Positions 36,924 to 46,412 are shown, numbered from the stretch's first letter. The stretch is 64,000 nucleotides of DNA from Thiobacillus denitrificans (GCA_002343685.1 DDRS01000020.1:1-64000), one strand, 5' to 3'. Made by a program: numbers and translations. The notes: generated by a model from the sequence alone, not told the origin.

Positions 36924-39685
36924 TACAGCGAGCGCGCCACTTCCACCACTTCAAACACTTCGAGGATGTCGCCTTCCTGGATGTCGTTGAAGTTCTTCAG
37001 CGAGAGGCCGCATTCGAAGTTGGCCTTGACTTCCTTGACGTCGTCCTTGAAACGCTTGAGCGAATCGAGTTCGCCCTGGTGGATCACGACGTTGTTGCGC
37101 AGCACGCGCACGCCGGCGTTGCGCTTGATCATGCCATCCGTCACATAACAGCCGGCAATGGTGCCGACCTTGGAGATGACGAATACTTGGCGGACTTCCA
37201 CCGTGCCGATGACCGATTCCTTCTTCTCGGGCGCCAGCATGCCGGACAGCGCAGCTTTCACCTCATCCACGGCTTCGTAGATGATGTTGTAGTAGCGGAT
37301 GTCCACGCCGCTGGATTCGGCCAGCTTGCGTGCCGTTGCGTCGGCGCGCACGTTGAAGCCGATCAGCACCGCCTTGGAGGCGAGCGCGAGGTTGACGTCG
37401 GATTCGGTGATGGCGCCGACGCCGCTGTGGATGATGTTGACCTTGACCTCGTCGGTCGACAGCTTGCCCAGCGCATGCGCCAGACCTTCGTAGGAACCTT
37501 GGGTGTCGGACTTGAGAATGATGGGCAGATGCTGCACTTCGCCCTGGCCCATCTGCTCGAACATCGATTCCAGCTTGGCGGCCTGCTTTTTCGCCAGCTG
37601 TACGTCGCGGAACTTGCCTTGACGGAACAGCGCGATTTCGCGCGCCTTGCGTTCGTCCGGCAGCACCATCATGTCCTCGCCTGCTTGCGGCACATCGGAC
37701 AGGCCCTGGATTTCCACCGGGATCGACGGACCGGCTTCGGTTACCGTCTTGCCGGCTTCGTCCAGCATGGCGCGGACACGACCGAATACCTGGCCGGCCA
37801 GCACCATGTCGCCGCGGCGCAGCGTGCCGGACTGCACCAGCAGGGTGGCGACCGGGCCCTTGCCCTTGTCCAGGCGTGCTTCGATGACGAGGCCTTTGGC
37901 GGGACCATCGGAGGCTGCCTGCAGTTCCAGCACTTCGGCCTGCAACAGGATGGCGTCGAGCAGGCCGTCGATGTTGGTATTGGCCTTGGCCGACACCTCG
38001 ACGAACTGGGTGTCGCCACCCCATTCCTCGGGGGTGACGCCCTGTGCGACGAGTTCCTGGCGGATGCGCTCCGGGTTGGCCTCCGGCTTGTCGATCTTGT
38101 TCACCGCCACCACCAGCGGCACATTGGCGGCCTTGGCGTGGTGGATCGCTTCGATGGTTTGCGGCATGACGCCGTCGTCCGCCGCCACCACCAGCACCAC
38201 GATGTCAGTCGCTTTCGCGCCGCGTGCCCGCATGGCGGTAAACGCTTCGTGGCCCGGGGTGTCGAGGAAGGTGATGACGCCTTTTTCGGTTTCGACGTGA
38301 TAAGCGCCGATATGCTGGGTGATGCCGCCGGCTTCGCCGCTCGCCACGCGAGTGCGGCGAATGGTGTCGAGCAGCGAGGTCTTGCCGTGGTCGACGTGGC
38401 CCATCACCGTGACGACCGGCGGGCGGGCGTGCATTTCCACCTCGCTCGCCTCGCCCGTGTCGATCAGGAAGGCTTCCGGCGTATCAAGCGCGGCCGGCTT
38501 GCCGATGTGGCCCATTTCCTCGACTACGATGATGGCCGTTTCCTGGTCGAGCACCTGGTTGATGGTGACCATGCTGCCAAGTTTCATCAGGGCCTTGATG
38601 ACCTCGGCGGCCTTCACCGACATTTTGTGGGCCAGTTCGGCGACGGTAATGGTTTCGGGCACCAGAACCTCGCGCACGATCGGCTCGGTCGGCGCAACGA
38701 AGGTGGTTTCTTCGTGGCCGGACTTGGACTTGCCCTTGCGGCCGCGCCAGCCTGCGTCAGGTGCAGCACCACCGCGGGTCTTGAGACCCCCCTTGCGGCG
38801 TGCGGCTTCGTCCTTCCAGGTACCCCCGGCTTTCTTGTCCGGACCCTTGGCGCCTTTGGTTGCGCTGGGTTTGTCCGGTTTGTGCAGTGTTTTTTCCGTC
38901 GGTGCAGCGGGTGCAGCAGGCGCAGCGGCTTTCTGGGCCTCCGCCAGCTTGGCGGCCTCGCGGGCGGCTTCTGCCTGCTTGCGCAGGGTTTCGCGTTCGG
39001 CGCGGGCCCGCGCATCCGCAGCCTGGCGTTCCTGCAGCGCCTGATGGCGGCGCGTCTCTTCTTCACGCGCCTTGACTTCGGCTTCGTTGAGGATCGAGGC
39101 CTTCTTGATGCGAGTGGTTTTTTTCACCACTGGTGCAGGCTCTGCGGTGGTCTCGACGGCCGCAGGCGGCACGGCTTCGGCGACGACCGGCTCGGGGGCG
39201 GCAGCGGGCTCGACAGCAACAGGCTCAGCCTCGACGGCCGCAGGCGGCGTGGCTTCAACGACCGGCTCGGGGGCAGGGGCTTCGACCTTGCGCTCCGCCA
39301 CAGGCTGGGCCGGCACCTCGACCTGCGGAACAGGCGGGGTTTCGGCGGCCGGCTCGGCGGCCGGCTGGGCTTCAGCTGCCAGTGCAGCGGCATCGCGCTT
39401 GACGTAGGTGCGCGACTTGCGCGTTTCCACCGTGATGGTGCGCGATTTGCCGGTACTGTCGGTCTTGCGGATTTCACCGGTTTGCTTGCGCGTGATGGTG
39501 ATCTTGGTCTTGCCGGTCTCGGTCCCGCCACCATGCATCTTGCGCAGGTAGTCGAGCAGATGTGCCTTGTCAGCCTCGGTGACAGAGTCGATCACATCGT
39601 TTTTATTGACGCCCGCCGCTTTCAGCTGTTCCAACAACAGCTGGGGCGGCAGTTTCAGTTCCTGGGCAAATTGTTCAACGTTCAT
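36923..39685 (-). CDS. infB: Translation initiation factor IF-2
   Basis: 920 residues. N-terminal IF2_N-like domain (NVEQFAQELKLPPQLLLEQLKAAG split over two helices), then a long Ala/Pro/Glu-rich linker about 95-300, a second IF2_N (VAELAHKMSVKAAEVIKALM), the GTPase with GHVDHGKTS, DTPGHEAF and NKIDKPEA, and domains II-IV. Positions initiator tRNA. The low-complexity linker explains long spurious frames on the other strand. Confidence 0.97.
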   Translation of the reverse strand: MNVEQFAQELKLPPQLLLEQLKAAGVNKNDVIDSVTEADKAHLLDYLRKMHGGGTETGKTKITITRKQTGEIRKTDSTGKSRTITVETRKSRTYVKRDAAALAAEAQPAAEPAAETPPVPQVEVPAQPVAERKVEAPAPEPVVEATPPAAVEAEPVAVEPAAAPEPVVAEAVPPAAVETTAEPAPVVKKTTRIKKASILNEAEVKAREEETRRHQALQERQAADARARAERETLRKQAEAAREAAKLAEAQKAAAPAAPAAPTEKTLHKPDKPSATKGAKGPDKKAGGTWKDEAARRKGGLKTRGGAAPDAGWRGRKGKSKSGHEETTFVAPTEPIVREVLVPETITVAELAHKMSVKAAEVIKALMKLGSMVTINQVLDQETAIIVVEEMGHIGKPAALDTPEAFLIDTGEASEVEMHARPPVVTVMGHVDHGKTSLLDTIRRTRVASGEAGGITQHIGAYHVETEKGVITFLDTPGHEAFTAMRARGAKATDIVVLVVAADDGVMPQTIEAIHHAKAANVPLVVAVNKIDKPEANPERIRQELVAQGVTPEEWGGDTQFVEVSAKANTNIDGLLDAILLQAEVLELQAASDGPAKGLVIEARLDKGKGPVATLLVQSGTLRRGDMVLAGQVFGRVRAMLDEAGKTVTEAGPSIPVEIQGLSDVPQAGEDMMVLPDERKAREIALFRQGKFRDVQLAKKQAAKLESMFEQMGQGEVQHLPIILKSDTQGSYEGLAHALGKLSTDEVKVNIIHSGVGAITESDVNLALASKAVLIGFNVRADATARKLAESSGVDIRYYNIIYEAVDEVKAALSGMLAPEKKESVIGTVEVRQVFVISKVGTIAGCYVTDGMIKRNAGVRVLRNNVVIHQGELDSLKRFKDDVKEVKANFECGLSLKNFNDIQEGDILEVFEVVEVARSL

Positions 39686-39702
39686 GCAGTCCTCGTGGCG
39701 TA

Positions 39703-41181
39703 TCAGCCTTGGGCGAACCAGGGCGCGCGTGCGGCCATGATCAATTGTTTGGCACGTTCGGCATCCATGGCGGCCATTTCGGTCAGCTCATCGACGGCCA
39801 GTTCGGCCAGATCCTCGGTGGTGTGGACGCCCTTGCTGGCGAGCGTGCGTGCGGTTTCGGCGTCCATGCCTTCGAGCGACAGCAGGTCGCCTGCAGAAGC
39901 CTCGACCTGTTCCTCGCCGACGATGGCCGCGGTCAGCAATGCGTTGCGGGCGCGGTTGCGCAGTTCGTTGACCAGGTCTTCGTCGAAGGCCTCGATCTCG
40001 AGCATTTCGTTCAGCGGCACGTAGGCGACTTCCTCCAGCGTGGAGAAGCCTTCGTCGACCAGGATCTGGGCGACTTCCTCGTCCACGTCGAGTTTCTCGA
40101 TGAAGAGCGCGAGCGTCTTGCCGCTTTCGGCCGACTGTTTTTCGTCCGCCGCTTCACGCGACATGATGTTGAGCTCCCAGCCGGTCAGTTCGGATGCCAG
40201 GCGCACGTTCTGGCCGCCGCGGCCGATCGCCATCGCCAACTGCTCCTCGTCCACCACCACGTCCATGCTGTGCTTGTCTTCGTCGACCACGATGGAGCTG
40301 ACTTCAGCGGGGGCCAGAGCGTTGATCACGTACTGGGCGGGATCAGCCGACCAGTGGATGATGTCGACGCGTTCGCCGGCCAGTTCGTTGGTCACCGAGG
40401 TGACGCGCGAACCGCGCAGGCCGATGCAGGTGCCGATCGGGTCGATGCGCGGATCGTGCGAGACGACGGCGATCTTGGCGCGCAGGCCGGGGTCGCGGGC
40501 AGCCGCCTTGATCTCGAGCAGGCCTTCCTCGATCTCCGGCACTTCCAGCTCGAACAGCTTCATGATGAATTCGGGCGCGGTGCGCGACAGCACCACCTGC
40601 GGCCCGCGAGCGCCGCGGTCGATGCGCAGCAGGTAGGCGCGCACGCGGTCGCCGACGCGCAGGTTCTCGCGCGGGATCATCTGGTCGCGATGCAGGAAGC
40701 CTTCGACGCGGCCCGACTCGATGATGGCGTTGCCGCGGTCGATGCGCTTCACCACGCCGTTGACGAGATGTTCCTTGCGGGCCAGGAAGTCGCTGATGAT
40801 CTGCTCGCGCTCGGCATCGCGGATCTTCTGCAGGATGACCTGTTTGGCAGCCTGGGCGCCGATGCGGCCGAATTCGACGTTTTCCAGCGGCTCTTCGATG
40901 TAGTCGCCGATCTCGATGTCGGGAATCTTGTCCTGGGCGTCGATCAGCAGGATCTGGTAGCCCTCGGACTCCAGGTCGGCTTCGGACACGACCTGCCAGC
41001 GGCGGAAGGATTCGTAGTCGCCGGTTTCGCGGTCGATCGACACGCGCACGTCGGATTCTTCCTTGAAGCGTTTCTTGGTGGCGGAGGCAAGTGCCTGCTC
41101 CAGTGCTTCGAACACCACCTCTTTGTCCACGTTCTTTTCGCGTGCCAGCGCATCGGCCAGCATCAACATTTCACGGCTCAT
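39703..41181 (-). CDS. nusA: Transcription termination/antitermination factor NusA
   Basis: 492 residues: NusA N-terminal domain (EMLMLADALAREKNVDKEVV), S1 (LVNGVVKRIDRGNAIIESGR), two KH domains (GTCIGLRGSRVTSVTNELAG and MAIGRGGQNVRLASELTG), and two acidic C-terminal repeats (VDEEVAQILVDEGFSTLEEV and MDAETARTLASKGVHTTEDL). Between rimP and infB. Confidence 0.97.
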   Translation of the reverse strand: MSREMLMLADALAREKNVDKEVVFEALEQALASATKKRFKEESDVRVSIDRETGDYESFRRWQVVSEADLESEGYQILLIDAQDKIPDIEIGDYIEEPLENVEFGRIGAQAAKQVILQKIRDAEREQIISDFLARKEHLVNGVVKRIDRGNAIIESGRVEGFLHRDQMIPRENLRVGDRVRAYLLRIDRGARGPQVVLSRTAPEFIMKLFELEVPEIEEGLLEIKAAARDPGLRAKIAVVSHDPRIDPIGTCIGLRGSRVTSVTNELAGERVDIIHWSADPAQYVINALAPAEVSSIVVDEDKHSMDVVVDEEQLAMAIGRGGQNVRLASELTGWELNIMSREAADEKQSAESGKTLALFIEKLDVDEEVAQILVDEGFSTLEEVAYVPLNEMLEIEAFDEDLVNELRNRARNALLTAAIVGEEQVEASAGDLLSLEGMDAETARTLASKGVHTTEDLAELAVDELTEMAAMDAERAKQLIMAARAPWFAQG

Positions 41182-41202
41182 ATTCCCTCCAGCCTGCCTT
41201 GC

Positions 41203-41631
41203 CTAAACCATGGGTTTCAGACGGGCAGCATCCACATTTCTCAAGTCAACCGACACTTCCGAGCCGTCGACGATCAATTTCACCAGTTCGCCATCCAGAC
41301 CGACCAGCTGGCCGCTCAGGCGGCGCCGGTTGTCCATCGGCACCCGCAATTTCAGCGTCACCGACTCGCCGGCGAAGCGCGCATAGTCCTGCGGCTTGAC
41401 CAGTGGCCGGTCAAGACCGGGGGAGGACACCTCCAGCCTGTCGTAGTCGATATTCTCGACCGTGAACAGGTGGGTCAGGTGATTGCTCACCGCGACGCAG
41501 TCGTCGATCGTGATGCCGCCCGGCTTGTCGATGAAAATACGGATCAGCCCGCGCCCGGCGCGCTCCAGCATCACCAGCTCGTAACCGAGTCCGGCAAGTA
41601 CAGGCTCCAGGCGGGTGGGCAGATCCATCAT
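41203..41631 (-). CDS. rimP: Ribosome maturation factor RimP
   Basis: 142 residues from one of two tandem ATGs (41631 or 41628). GLGYELVMLERAGRGLIRIFID, ISVSSPGLDRPL-like EVSSPGLDRPLVKPQDYARF, and the C-terminal SH3-like domain. Involved in 30S assembly. First gene of the rimP-nusA-infB-rbfA-truB-rpsO-pnp cluster. A longer frame upstream runs into the tRNA region and is not coding. Confidence 0.93.
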   Translation of the reverse strand: MMDLPTRLEPVLAGLGYELVMLERAGRGLIRIFIDKPGGITIDDCVAVSNHLTHLFTVENIDYDRLEVSSPGLDRPLVKPQDYARFAGESVTLKLRVPMDNRRRLSGQLVGLDGELVKLIVDGSEVSVDLRNVDAARLKPMV

Positions 41632-41764
41632 CGCAAATCCATTGTTGTGCCGCTGTACGACCCGGTCAGGACGTGGCGCAGCACAAATAAAAAATGGGCG
41701 AACCGCCCATCGTGTTAATAATAAAGCGCAAAAATTATACCACTCGGGCCGGTGAACTGGAAGG

Positions 41765-41851
41765 TGGTGCCCGGAACCGGAATCGAACCGGTACGCCATC
41801 GCTGGCGAGGGATTTTAAGTCCCTTGTGTCTACCAATTTCACCATCCGGGC
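41765..41851 (-). tRNA. tRNA-Leu (TAA)
   Basis: 87 bases with a class II variable arm. Acceptor GCCCGGA/TCCGGGC, anticodon loop CTTAAAA giving TAA, T-loop GTTCGATTC, encoded CCA. Last of the Gly-Cys-Leu cluster. Confidence 0.96.
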
Positions 41852-41875
41852 AAAGCGGACGGCTGAGCTTGAATC

Positions 41876-41949
41876 TGGAGGCGCGAGCCGGAGTCGAACC
41901 GACCTACACGGATTTGCAATCCGGTGCATAACCGCTTTGCTATCGCGCC
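41876..41949 (-). tRNA. tRNA-Cys (GCA)
   Basis: 74 bases. Acceptor GGCGCGA/TCGCGCC, anticodon loop TTGCAAA giving GCA, T-loop GTTCGACTC, encoded CCA. Confidence 0.97.
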
Positions 41950-42018
41950 GTCGCGGTAAAACGCTTAAACGAAAAGGGGAAAACGTCCGGGCTGTGCCAT
42001 CTGTTTTCCCCAGAATGC

Positions 42019-42094
42019 TGGAGCGGGAAACGAGGTTCGAACTCGCGACCTCAACCTTGGCAAGGTTGCGCTCTACCAGCTGAGCTATTCCCGC
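42019..42094 (-). tRNA. tRNA-Gly (GCC)
   Basis: 76 bases. Acceptor GCGGGAA/TTCCCGC, anticodon loop TTGCCAA giving GCC, T-loop GTTCGAACC, encoded CCA. Directly downstream of pgsA, so perhaps co-transcribed with uvrC-pgsA, as is known for glyW in enterobacteria. Confidence 0.97.
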
Positions 42095-42141
42095 GTTGAA
42101 GGCTGCGCATTATGGTGATTTCGGTTTTTTCTGTCAACACC

Positions 42142-42714
42142 TCAGGACGAAGATTTTTGCAGGGCGCGTGCGGCCATCACGAGGTAATACGCCATCGATA
42201 CGAGGGTAAGCAGGGCGGCCACCCAGATCAGCAGCGTGCCGATCTGGGGGATGGGCAGGCCGGCGAGGGGCTTGAAATACAGCAGCAGCACGATGGCGAT
42301 CATCTGCGCCGCGGTTTTCAGTTTGCCGACGAAAGAGACCGCGACGCTGGCCGACTTGCCTGCCTTGGCCATCCATTCGCGCAGGGCGGAAATGGTGATT
42401 TCACGGCCAATGATGATGAGGCCGATCAGCGGCGCCACGCGATCCAGGTCGATCAGCACGATCAGCGCGGCCGCCACCATCAGCTTGTCGGCCACTGGAT
42501 CGAGGAAGGCACCGAAGGCCGAGGTTTGCCCCAGTTTGCGCGCCAGCCAGCCGTCGAGCCAGTCGGTCAGCGCCGCCACCCCGAAAAATGCTGCCGCCAG
42601 CAGGTTGGCATCGGACGGCGACACCCAGCCGTCGGGCAGGTAGAACACGCCCGCCATCAAAGGGATGAACAGAATGCGCAGCCAGGTGAGCAGATTGGGG
42701 AGATTGAGCGGCAT
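42142..42714 (-). CDS. pgsA: CDP-diacylglycerol-glycerol-3-phosphate 3-phosphatidyltransferase
   Basis: 190 residues, integral membrane. CDP-alcohol phosphotransferase motif DWLDGWLARKLGQTSAFGAF followed by LDPVADK, and about five hydrophobic segments. It makes phosphatidylglycerol phosphate. The start overlaps the uvrC stop, the common uvrC-pgsA order. Confidence 0.95.
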   Translation of the reverse strand: MPLNLPNLLTWLRILFIPLMAGVFYLPDGWVSPSDANLLAAAFFGVAALTDWLDGWLARKLGQTSAFGAFLDPVADKLMVAAALIVLIDLDRVAPLIGLIIIGREITISALREWMAKAGKSASVAVSFVGKLKTAAQMIAIVLLLYFKPLAGLPIPQIGTLLIWVAALLTLVSMAYYLVMAARALQKSSS

Positions 42715-44513
42715 CAGTGGAGCGCGTTATAAATGGTTTCCGCCAATTCTCGGCTGATACCGTTCACGCTGGCAAGCGCGTCGACGCCGGCGTCGCGTAC
42801 GCCCTGCAGGCCGCCGAAGTGTTCCAGCAACTGTTTGCGCCGTTTGGGGCCGATGCCTGCGATGTCTTCCAGGGTCGACTGCACGCGCGTTTTTCCGCGT
42901 TTGGCACGATGGCCGGTGATGGCGAAGCGATGCGCTTCGTCGCGCACCTGCTGGATCAGGTGGAAGCCGGGGTGATCCTTGGCGAGATGGAGTTCGCGGC
43001 CGTCGGCGAAGATCAATGTTTCCAATCCTGGCTTGCGTGCCTCGCCTTTGGCCACGCCGAGCAGCGGCACGTCGTTCAACCCCAGTTCGGCCATGGCCTC
43101 GACTGCCATCGCGATCTGCCCCTTGCCGCCGTCGATCAGCAGCAGGTCGGGCAGCACGCCATTCTCTTCCACGCTCTTGTGGAAGCGCTTGATCAGCGCG
43201 GCATGCATCGCGGCGTAGTCGTCGCCGGGCGTGATGCCGCTGATGTTGTAGCGCCGGTAGTCGGATTTCTTCAGATCGTCGCCCTCGTAGACGACGCAGG
43301 AGGCCACGGTGGCTTCGCCCATGGTGTGCGAGATGTCGAAACACTCGATGCGGTTGAGCGTCGGCAGGTCGAGCGTGTCGCGCAACGCCGCCAGCCGCTG
43401 CGACTGGTTGGCGCGATCGGCGCTGCGGCGCTCGGCCGACAGGCGTGCGTTGGCCTGCGCCATGCCGATCCAGACCTTGCGTTCACCGGTGACGCGATGC
43501 AGAAGGGTGATTCTTTTGCCGGCCTGTTCGGTGAGCAGCGTTTCCAGTGCATCGGTCTCGATGGCTTCGCTCACCAGGATGCGCGCCGGGATGGGGTGGT
43601 CGAGGTAGTGCTGGACGATGAAGGCTTCCAGCGCCTCGGCCGGCGTCGCGCCTTCGCCGTGCTGCGGGAAAAAGCTGCGGTCGCCGAGATGCCGGCCGCC
43701 GCGGATCATCGTCAGGTTGACCGCGATCACGCCGCCGGCCCCGGCGACCGCGACCACATCCGCGTCCGCATCGTTGCCGGTGGAGTCGACGAACTGCTTC
43801 TCGCGCACGGCGGCGAGCATGCGCAAGCGGTCGCGCAGGAAGGCGGCCGTCTCGAAATCGAGCGCGGCCGCAGCGGCGTTCATCTGCTCGGTAATGTGTT
43901 CAGTCAGTGCGCTGGCCTCGCCGTGCAGCAGCTGGGCTGCTTCATGGACGTCGCGCGCATAGGCGTCGGGCGTGATGTGTCCAACGCACGGTGCGGTACA
44001 GCGTTTGATCTGATACAGCAGACACGGGCGAGAGCGGTTGGCGAATACCGTGTCCTCGCAAGTACGCAGTTGAAATACCTTCTGCAGCAACTGGATGCTT
44101 TCGCGTACCGCGTAGGCATTGGGGTAGGGGCCATACGCCTGGTCGCGCTTTTTGGGTGTGCCGCGGAAATAGGCCAGGCGCGGAAAGCGGTGCCCGGTCA
44201 GCAGCAGGTAGGGATAGGACTTGTCGTCGCGGAACAGGATGTTGAAACGCGGCTTCAGCCCCTTGATCAGGTTGTTCTCCAGCAACAGCGCTTCGGCCTC
44301 GGTGCGCGTGATCGTGGTGTCGATGTGGTCGACGCTCTTCAGCATCAGCTTGATGCGGGGGCTCTGGTCGCTTTTCTGGAAATAGCTGGAGACGCGCTTC
44401 TTCAAGTCCTTCGCCTTGCCGACGTAGAGCACGGCGCCGGCCGCATCGATCATCCGGTAGACGCCGGGCAGGGTGGGCAGCGAAGCGAGGAATTCCTTGG
44501 TGACGGCACTCAA
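42714..44513 (-). CDS. uvrC: Excinuclease ABC subunit C
   Basis: 599 residues from a TTG at 44513. GIY-YIG nuclease domain (LPGVYRMIDAAGAVLYVGKA), Cys cluster CLLYQIKRCTAPC, UVR motif FETAAFLRDRLRMLA, RNase H-like domain with CFDISHTMGEATVASCVV, and C-terminal helix-hairpin-helix DIAGIGPKRRKQLLEHFGG. Makes both incisions in nucleotide excision repair. A structured repeat lies just upstream of the start. Confidence 0.97.
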   Translation of the reverse strand: MSAVTKEFLASLPTLPGVYRMIDAAGAVLYVGKAKDLKKRVSSYFQKSDQSPRIKLMLKSVDHIDTTITRTEAEALLLENNLIKGLKPRFNILFRDDKSYPYLLLTGHRFPRLAYFRGTPKKRDQAYGPYPNAYAVRESIQLLQKVFQLRTCEDTVFANRSRPCLLYQIKRCTAPCVGHITPDAYARDVHEAAQLLHGEASALTEHITEQMNAAAAALDFETAAFLRDRLRMLAAVREKQFVDSTGNDADADVVAVAGAGGVIAVNLTMIRGGRHLGDRSFFPQHGEGATPAEALEAFIVQHYLDHPIPARILVSEAIETDALETLLTEQAGKRITLLHRVTGERKVWIGMAQANARLSAERRSADRANQSQRLAALRDTLDLPTLNRIECFDISHTMGEATVASCVVYEGDDLKKSDYRRYNISGITPGDDYAAMHAALIKRFHKSVEENGVLPDLLLIDGGKGQIAMAVEAMAELGLNDVPLLGVAKGEARKPGLETLIFADGRELHLAKDHPGFHLIQQVRDEAHRFAITGHRAKRGKTRVQSTLEDIAGIGPKRRKQLLEHFGGLQGVRDAGVDALASVNGISRELAETIYNALH

Positions 44514-44522
44514 GGTCAGAGC

Positions 44523-44647
44523 CTAATTCGGCAGGAATCATGCCCCGCGCCGGTTGCCTGCGGGATGCAGGGCAAGGCGCGGGGCGTGAAATTTGGTCGT
44601 TCCAAATGAACGACTCGCAACGCGGGACATGATTCCTGTCGAGTTAG
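44523..44647. repeat. 125-bp palindromic element with 27-bp inverted ends
   Basis: Ends at 44523-44549 and 44621-44647 are inverted repeats matching at 24 of 27 positions (shared core CAGGAATCATG). Inside are two further hairpins, TTGCCTGC...GCAGGGCAA (about 44554-44575) and GTCGTTC/GAACGAC (about 44597-44615). The whole folds as a three-way junction. It fills the uvrC upstream gap. It could be a MITE-like repeat or a structured RNA leader. Only one copy is in the window. Confidence 0.7.
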
Positions 44648-44651
44648 TCGC

Positions 44652-44840
44652 TTATTCATCCTCGTCGAGCAGCTTGCCGGCGATTGCCCAGTTCTCGTCC
44701 GGCAATTCCTCGAACGCGATATAGGTATACGACGCGGGCTTGCCGGCGTGGCGCTCCAGCGTGGCGGTGATTTCCTCGGCGACTTTCTGCTTCTGCTCGC
44801 GGGTGAGGCTGCCGGCGAGCTTGATGGTGACGACAGGCAT
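44652..44840 (-). CDS. 4-oxalocrotonate tautomerase-family protein
   Basis: 62 residues starting MPVVTIKLAGSLTREQKQKV, with the catalytic Pro exposed at position 2 after Met removal. Length and fold match 4-OT subunits. Substrate cannot be told from sequence; no aromatic-degradation genes are near. It starts two bases after the UDG stop. Confidence 0.85.
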   Translation of the reverse strand: MPVVTIKLAGSLTREQKQKVAEEITATLERHAGKPASYTYIAFEELPDENWAIAGKLLDEDE

Positions 44841-44842
44841 GG

Positions 44843-45466
44843 TCAGTCCTTCGCTTGAATCCGGGTGAATACGGCTTCGAACATCTCGGGGGTGAGGCGG
44901 CGCGTCTGGGTATTGTAGCGGGAGCAGTGGTAGCTGCTGACCAGCCGCCGGCCATCGGGCAGGTGATAGTCGCTGGCGTGGGCAAACGGGTAGTCCTTGA
45001 GCTTCAGTCCTTTCGCGCGCAGCACGGCCTGATGCGCGATCTGGCCCAGCGCCAGGATGCTGGCATGGCCGGGTAGGGCCTCCAGCTCGGCGGCCAGATA
45101 GCGGTTGCATTCGCGGATCTCGCCCGGTTCCGGCTTGTTGGCGGGCGGCAGGCATTTCACCGCATTGGTGATGCGACAGCCGGTGAGCGTCAGCCCGTCG
45201 TCTGCGGACAGCGATTGCGGTGCGCTGGCGTAGCCGAATTTGTGCAGGGTTTCGTACAAGAGCACGCCGGCGTAGTCGCCGGTGAAGGGCCGCCCGCTGC
45301 GGTTGGCGCCGTGCATGCCCGGGGCGAGGCCGACAATGAGCAGACCGGGCGCGGGATCGCCGAAGGCGGGCACCGGGCGGGCATGGTAATCGGGATGGCG
45401 GGCGCGCACCTCGTCGAGAAACGTGGCGAGGCGCGGGCAGGCGCGGCAGTCAGGGTCGAAGTGCAT
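44843..45466 (-). CDS. Uracil-DNA glycosylase, family 5 (UdgB)
   Basis: 207 residues from the ATG at 45466; an ATG eight codons earlier overlaps a terminator. FeS-type cysteines (CRACPRL, CLPPANKP, and CRITNAVKC). Motif GLAPGMHGANRSGRPFTGDY is diagnostic of UdgB, whose motif A lacks the usual Asp/Asn; motif B is SSYHCSRYN. Removes uracil and related lesions from DNA. Confidence 0.9.
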   Translation of the reverse strand: MHFDPDCRACPRLATFLDEVRARHPDYHARPVPAFGDPAPGLLIVGLAPGMHGANRSGRPFTGDYAGVLLYETLHKFGYASAPQSLSADDGLTLTGCRITNAVKCLPPANKPEPGEIRECNRYLAAELEALPGHASILALGQIAHQAVLRAKGLKLKDYPFAHASDYHLPDGRRLVSSYHCSRYNTQTRRLTPEMFEAVFTRIQAKD

Positions 45467-45475
45467 CGGAAGCAA

Positions 45476-45503
45476 TAAAAAACGCCCCATGGCGGGGCGT
45501 TCA
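45476..45503 (-). terminator. Terminator after bfr
   Basis: On the minus strand AACGCCCC GCCAT GGGGCGTT followed by TTTTATTG, 18 bases beyond the bfr stop. Confidence 0.85.
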
Positions 45504-45521
45504 TTGTACGCGCGGAGGCTC

Positions 45522-46001
45522 TCAGCTTTCGATCGGGCCGGCTGCAGTCTGCATGTAGTTCTGCTCGCCCATGCGTTTGATCAGGTCGAGTTGGGTCTCG
45601 AGATAATCGATGTGCTCTTCGGTGTCGGACTGGATGCCGACCAGGATTTCTCGCGAAACATAGTCCTTGACCGATTCGCAGTGCGCGATGGCTTCGACGT
45701 AGAGCGCGCGGCCGACCAGTTCGAGTTTGAGGTCGCATTCCAGGCATTCGACGACGTTTTCGCCGATCAGCAATTTGTTCAGATCCTGCAGGTTGGGCAG
45801 GCCTTCCAGAAAGAGAATGCGCTCGATCAGCTTATCGGCGTGATGCATTTCCTCGATGGACTCTTCGTATTCGTGTTTGCCCAGCGCAATTAGCCCCCAG
45901 TTCTTGTACATGCGGGCATGGAGGAAATACTGGTTGATGGCGGTCAGTTCGACCGTGAGTGCCTTGTTCAGGTACTGGATGACTTTCTTGTCGCCTTTCA
46001 T
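45522..46001 (-). CDS. bfr: Bacterioferritin
   Basis: 159 residues. Ferroxidase ligands Glu18, Glu51 and His54 and haem ligand Met52 are in place (LTVELTAINQYFLHARMYKN; ESIEEMHHADKLIERILFLEG). Stores iron as a 24-mer. Lies downstream of bfd, which would release the iron. Confidence 0.96.
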   Translation of the reverse strand: MKGDKKVIQYLNKALTVELTAINQYFLHARMYKNWGLIALGKHEYEESIEEMHHADKLIERILFLEGLPNLQDLNKLLIGENVVECLECDLKLELVGRALYVEAIAHCESVKDYVSREILVGIQSDTEEHIDYLETQLDLIKRMGEQNYMQTAAGPIES

Positions 46002-46158
46002 GGTTCTCTCCTGAGAGTGGGCAAGCCCGTTTAAAGAGCCGTTGGCTGGGCGAATGCTGGCTAATAGGCGAATGGGACGCCTGTCATTCTAGGGGAAAAG
46101 CCGTGTGGGACAAGTATGGATCGCGGTCCGTGCGGAGCGGCCGCGGGTAGAGCGGGAA

Positions 46159-46371
46159 TCAGGCAGCTGCGGCGAATGAAGCGTCCGCCGAGCATCCCTG
46201 GCATTCGGCGAGGGCTTCCTGGAGCACGTCTTTCGCGCAGCGGGCGCAACGACCACATTGGGTGGACACGCCGAGTTCGTCGCGAAGCTGGCGCATCGTG
46301 GTCACGCCACGATGGTGGACCATGCCGCGGATTTCGTGGTCGGTGACACCTTTGCAAAGACAGACGTACAT
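46159..46371 (-). CDS. bfd: Bacterioferritin-associated ferredoxin
   Basis: 70 residues. BFD-like [2Fe-2S] site from CLC (residues 4-6) and CGRCARC (about 39-45). Bfd reduces the bacterioferritin core to mobilise iron under starvation. A Fur box overlapping a near-consensus promoter precedes it. Confidence 0.93.
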   Translation of the reverse strand: MYVCLCKGVTDHEIRGMVHHRGVTTMRQLRDELGVSTQCGRCARCAKDVLQEALAECQGCSADASFAAAA

Positions 46372-46412
46372 GACGCACCTTCTGGTTTGGAACTCGGTAG
46401 CTGAATATTATA

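Noticed and set aside
36899..40024. Long open frame antisense to infB
   Set aside because: It mirrors the third-position GC of infB, has biased His/Asp/Gly composition and no recognisable domain. Other long antisense frames over pnp, ureC, nusA and uvrC are rejected for the same reason.
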